Assembly (NCBI GenBank): GCA_026770585.1
Contig: MU647067.1
Location: forward strand, 36,871-50,322
Reading direction: 5' to 3'
DNA length: 13,452 bases
DNA from: Baffinella frigidus
Taxonomy: Eukaryota; Cryptophyceae; Cryptomonadales; Baffinellaceae
A program made the position numbers and the translations under genes. Below, piece after piece: positions 12,942 to 13,452 of this stretch; the first letter of the stretch is position 1; every line of letters starts with the position of its first letter. The notes below the pieces were generated by a model. The model was not told the DNA's origin, made no database searches, and saw only the letters and a list, made by a program, of their open reading frames with translations.

Positions 12942-13093
12942 CGTCTCGTGTTTCGTGTCTCGTGTTTCGGGTCTCGTGTCTCGTGTCTCATGTCTCGTGT
13001 CTCATGTCTCGTGTCTCGTGTCTCGTGTCTCGTGTCTCGTGTCTCGTGTCTCGTGTCTTATGTCTCGTGTCTCGTGTTTCGTGTCTCGTGTTA
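12942..13093 (+). repeat. GTGTCTC 7-bp minisatellite, about 20 units
   Basis: Units gtgtctc with gtgtttc, gggtctc and atgtctc variants. It is open in all + frames and yields peptides such as VSCLVSR, which are artefacts. Confidence 0.97.
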
Positions 13094-13205
13094 CGGGTTC
13101 CGGGTTCCGGGGTTCGGTTCGAGGGTGCACGAGCGGGGTCTCGCGCTTGTGGAGGAAGACGGGTTGAGGCTTGAGGCGTGAGAGGTGGGAGGCGAGGGTT
13201 GAGGG

Positions 13206-13271
13206 TTCGATTCACAAAGCCTGGGCAAGAAGACACGCTGGCGCCCCCCGCTCCAAACTCCCTCTCTTATG
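13206..13271 (+). pseudogene. Exon E copy 4
   Basis: Encodes FDSQSLGKKTRWRPP, LQTPSLM and ends atg|gtaccc. Its 3' half stays in frame better than exon E itself, and the PPLQT..LM pattern is what a kinase could have before helix E, so the 28-base spacing may be ancestral. The exon start and acceptor are missing. Confidence 0.75.
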
Positions 13272-13275
13272 GTAC

Positions 13276-13432
13276 CCTAGGCCCCAAGCCCTAAACCCTA
13301 AACCCCAAACCCTACACCACACCCTAACCCCTAAACCCCAAACCCCAAACCCTTAACCCTTAACCCTAAACCCCAAACCCTAAACCCTAAACCCTAAACC
13401 CTAAACCCTAAACCCTAAACTCGAAACCATAA
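13276..13432 (+). repeat. Telomere-like block, including a perfect CCCTAAA run
   Basis: Mixed units become a perfect run of six or more ccctaaa (about 13376-13421). On this strand a true right-hand telomere would be TTTAGGG, so the orientation is wrong for a chromosome end. Confidence 0.95.
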
Positions 13433-13452
13433 CCCCCCCCCCCCCCCCCCCC
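13433..13452. repeat. Poly-C tract, 20 bases, at right edge
   Basis: Uninterrupted C to the last base, directly after the telomere-like block. Confidence 0.95.

Larger units (their letters stand above)
12712..13205 (+). repeat. Tandemly duplicated block between exon E copies
   Basis: ggggttcggttcgagggt, ca.gagcggggtctcgcgct, tgtggaggaagacgggttga, ggcttgagg occurs at 12716-12790 and again at 13109-13180. Each is followed by an exon E fragment, so exon and flank were copied together. Confidence 0.85.

Noticed and set aside
12734-13236. Genes over the GTGTCTC array
   Set aside because: A 7-bp repeat without stops is open in all three + frames; the peptides are translations of a microsatellite.
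13276-13452. Right-hand chromosome end (true telomere)
   Set aside because: The repeat is CCCTAAA on the + strand; a right end should read TTTAGGG. The block is also followed by other sequence and poly-C.

Overview
This is eukaryotic nuclear DNA, very repeat-rich, probably from an alga or another protist lineage with plant-type (CCCTAAA/TTTAGGG) telomere repeats. The evidence is short GT-AG exons separated by long introns, about a dozen blocks of degenerate 7-bp telomere-like repeats, many small inverted-repeat elements, and no bacterial gene organisation. I cannot name the species. The window starts with 41 G and ends with 20 C, so it may be a whole contig that stopped at homopolymer runs.

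Left part (1 to about 7200): I find no gene I can defend. It is a mosaic of small foldback and terminal-inverted-repeat (TIR) elements. These include a family with CCACACAGCGG ends (six copies in the window), a second family with CCTTGGTCGGATAGCGAGG ends (four copies, two with 8-bp target duplications or near-duplications), a foldback at 2052-2201 with 5-bp duplications, a small element at 4929-5029 with 4-bp duplications plus a rearranged relative at 5480-5615, and a perfect 39-bp hairpin at 1593-1709. There are also a 30-bp minisatellite (4638-4787), a roughly 205-bp tandem higher-order repeat (6137 to about 6960), an AC/AT microsatellite and telomere-like blocks.

Right part (about 7200 to the end): a broken-up protein kinase gene lies on the + strand. 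Five short exons in the right order, with GT-AG borders and compatible phases, encode the N-terminal half of a kinase domain, most like the TKL group. Exon A (7415-7489) carries the glycine-rich loop, B (8781-8828) the IAVK lysine, D (9630-9677) the link to helix C, C (10628-10763) the helix-C glutamate and the HPRIVRFIG strand, and E (12453-12537) the segment after the hinge. The catalytic loop and everything after it are absent, and no start exon is recognised. The introns are filled with telomere-like repeats and transposon fragments.

The most striking feature is that each exon is accompanied by nearby partial or decayed copies of itself: A about four, B two, D one, C two to four, E about six. 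The copies stay in blocks, so the exon order A-B-D-C-E is kept. One A copy carries a 102-bp insertion with a 10-bp duplication, and one C copy is interrupted by a CCACACAGCGG element. This is either a decaying pseudogene undergoing local tandem duplication or a gene with clusters of alternative exons; the decay in most copies favours the first. An AT-rich fragment at 8110-8480 with an open frame on the minus strand looks unlike its surroundings and may be of organellar origin.
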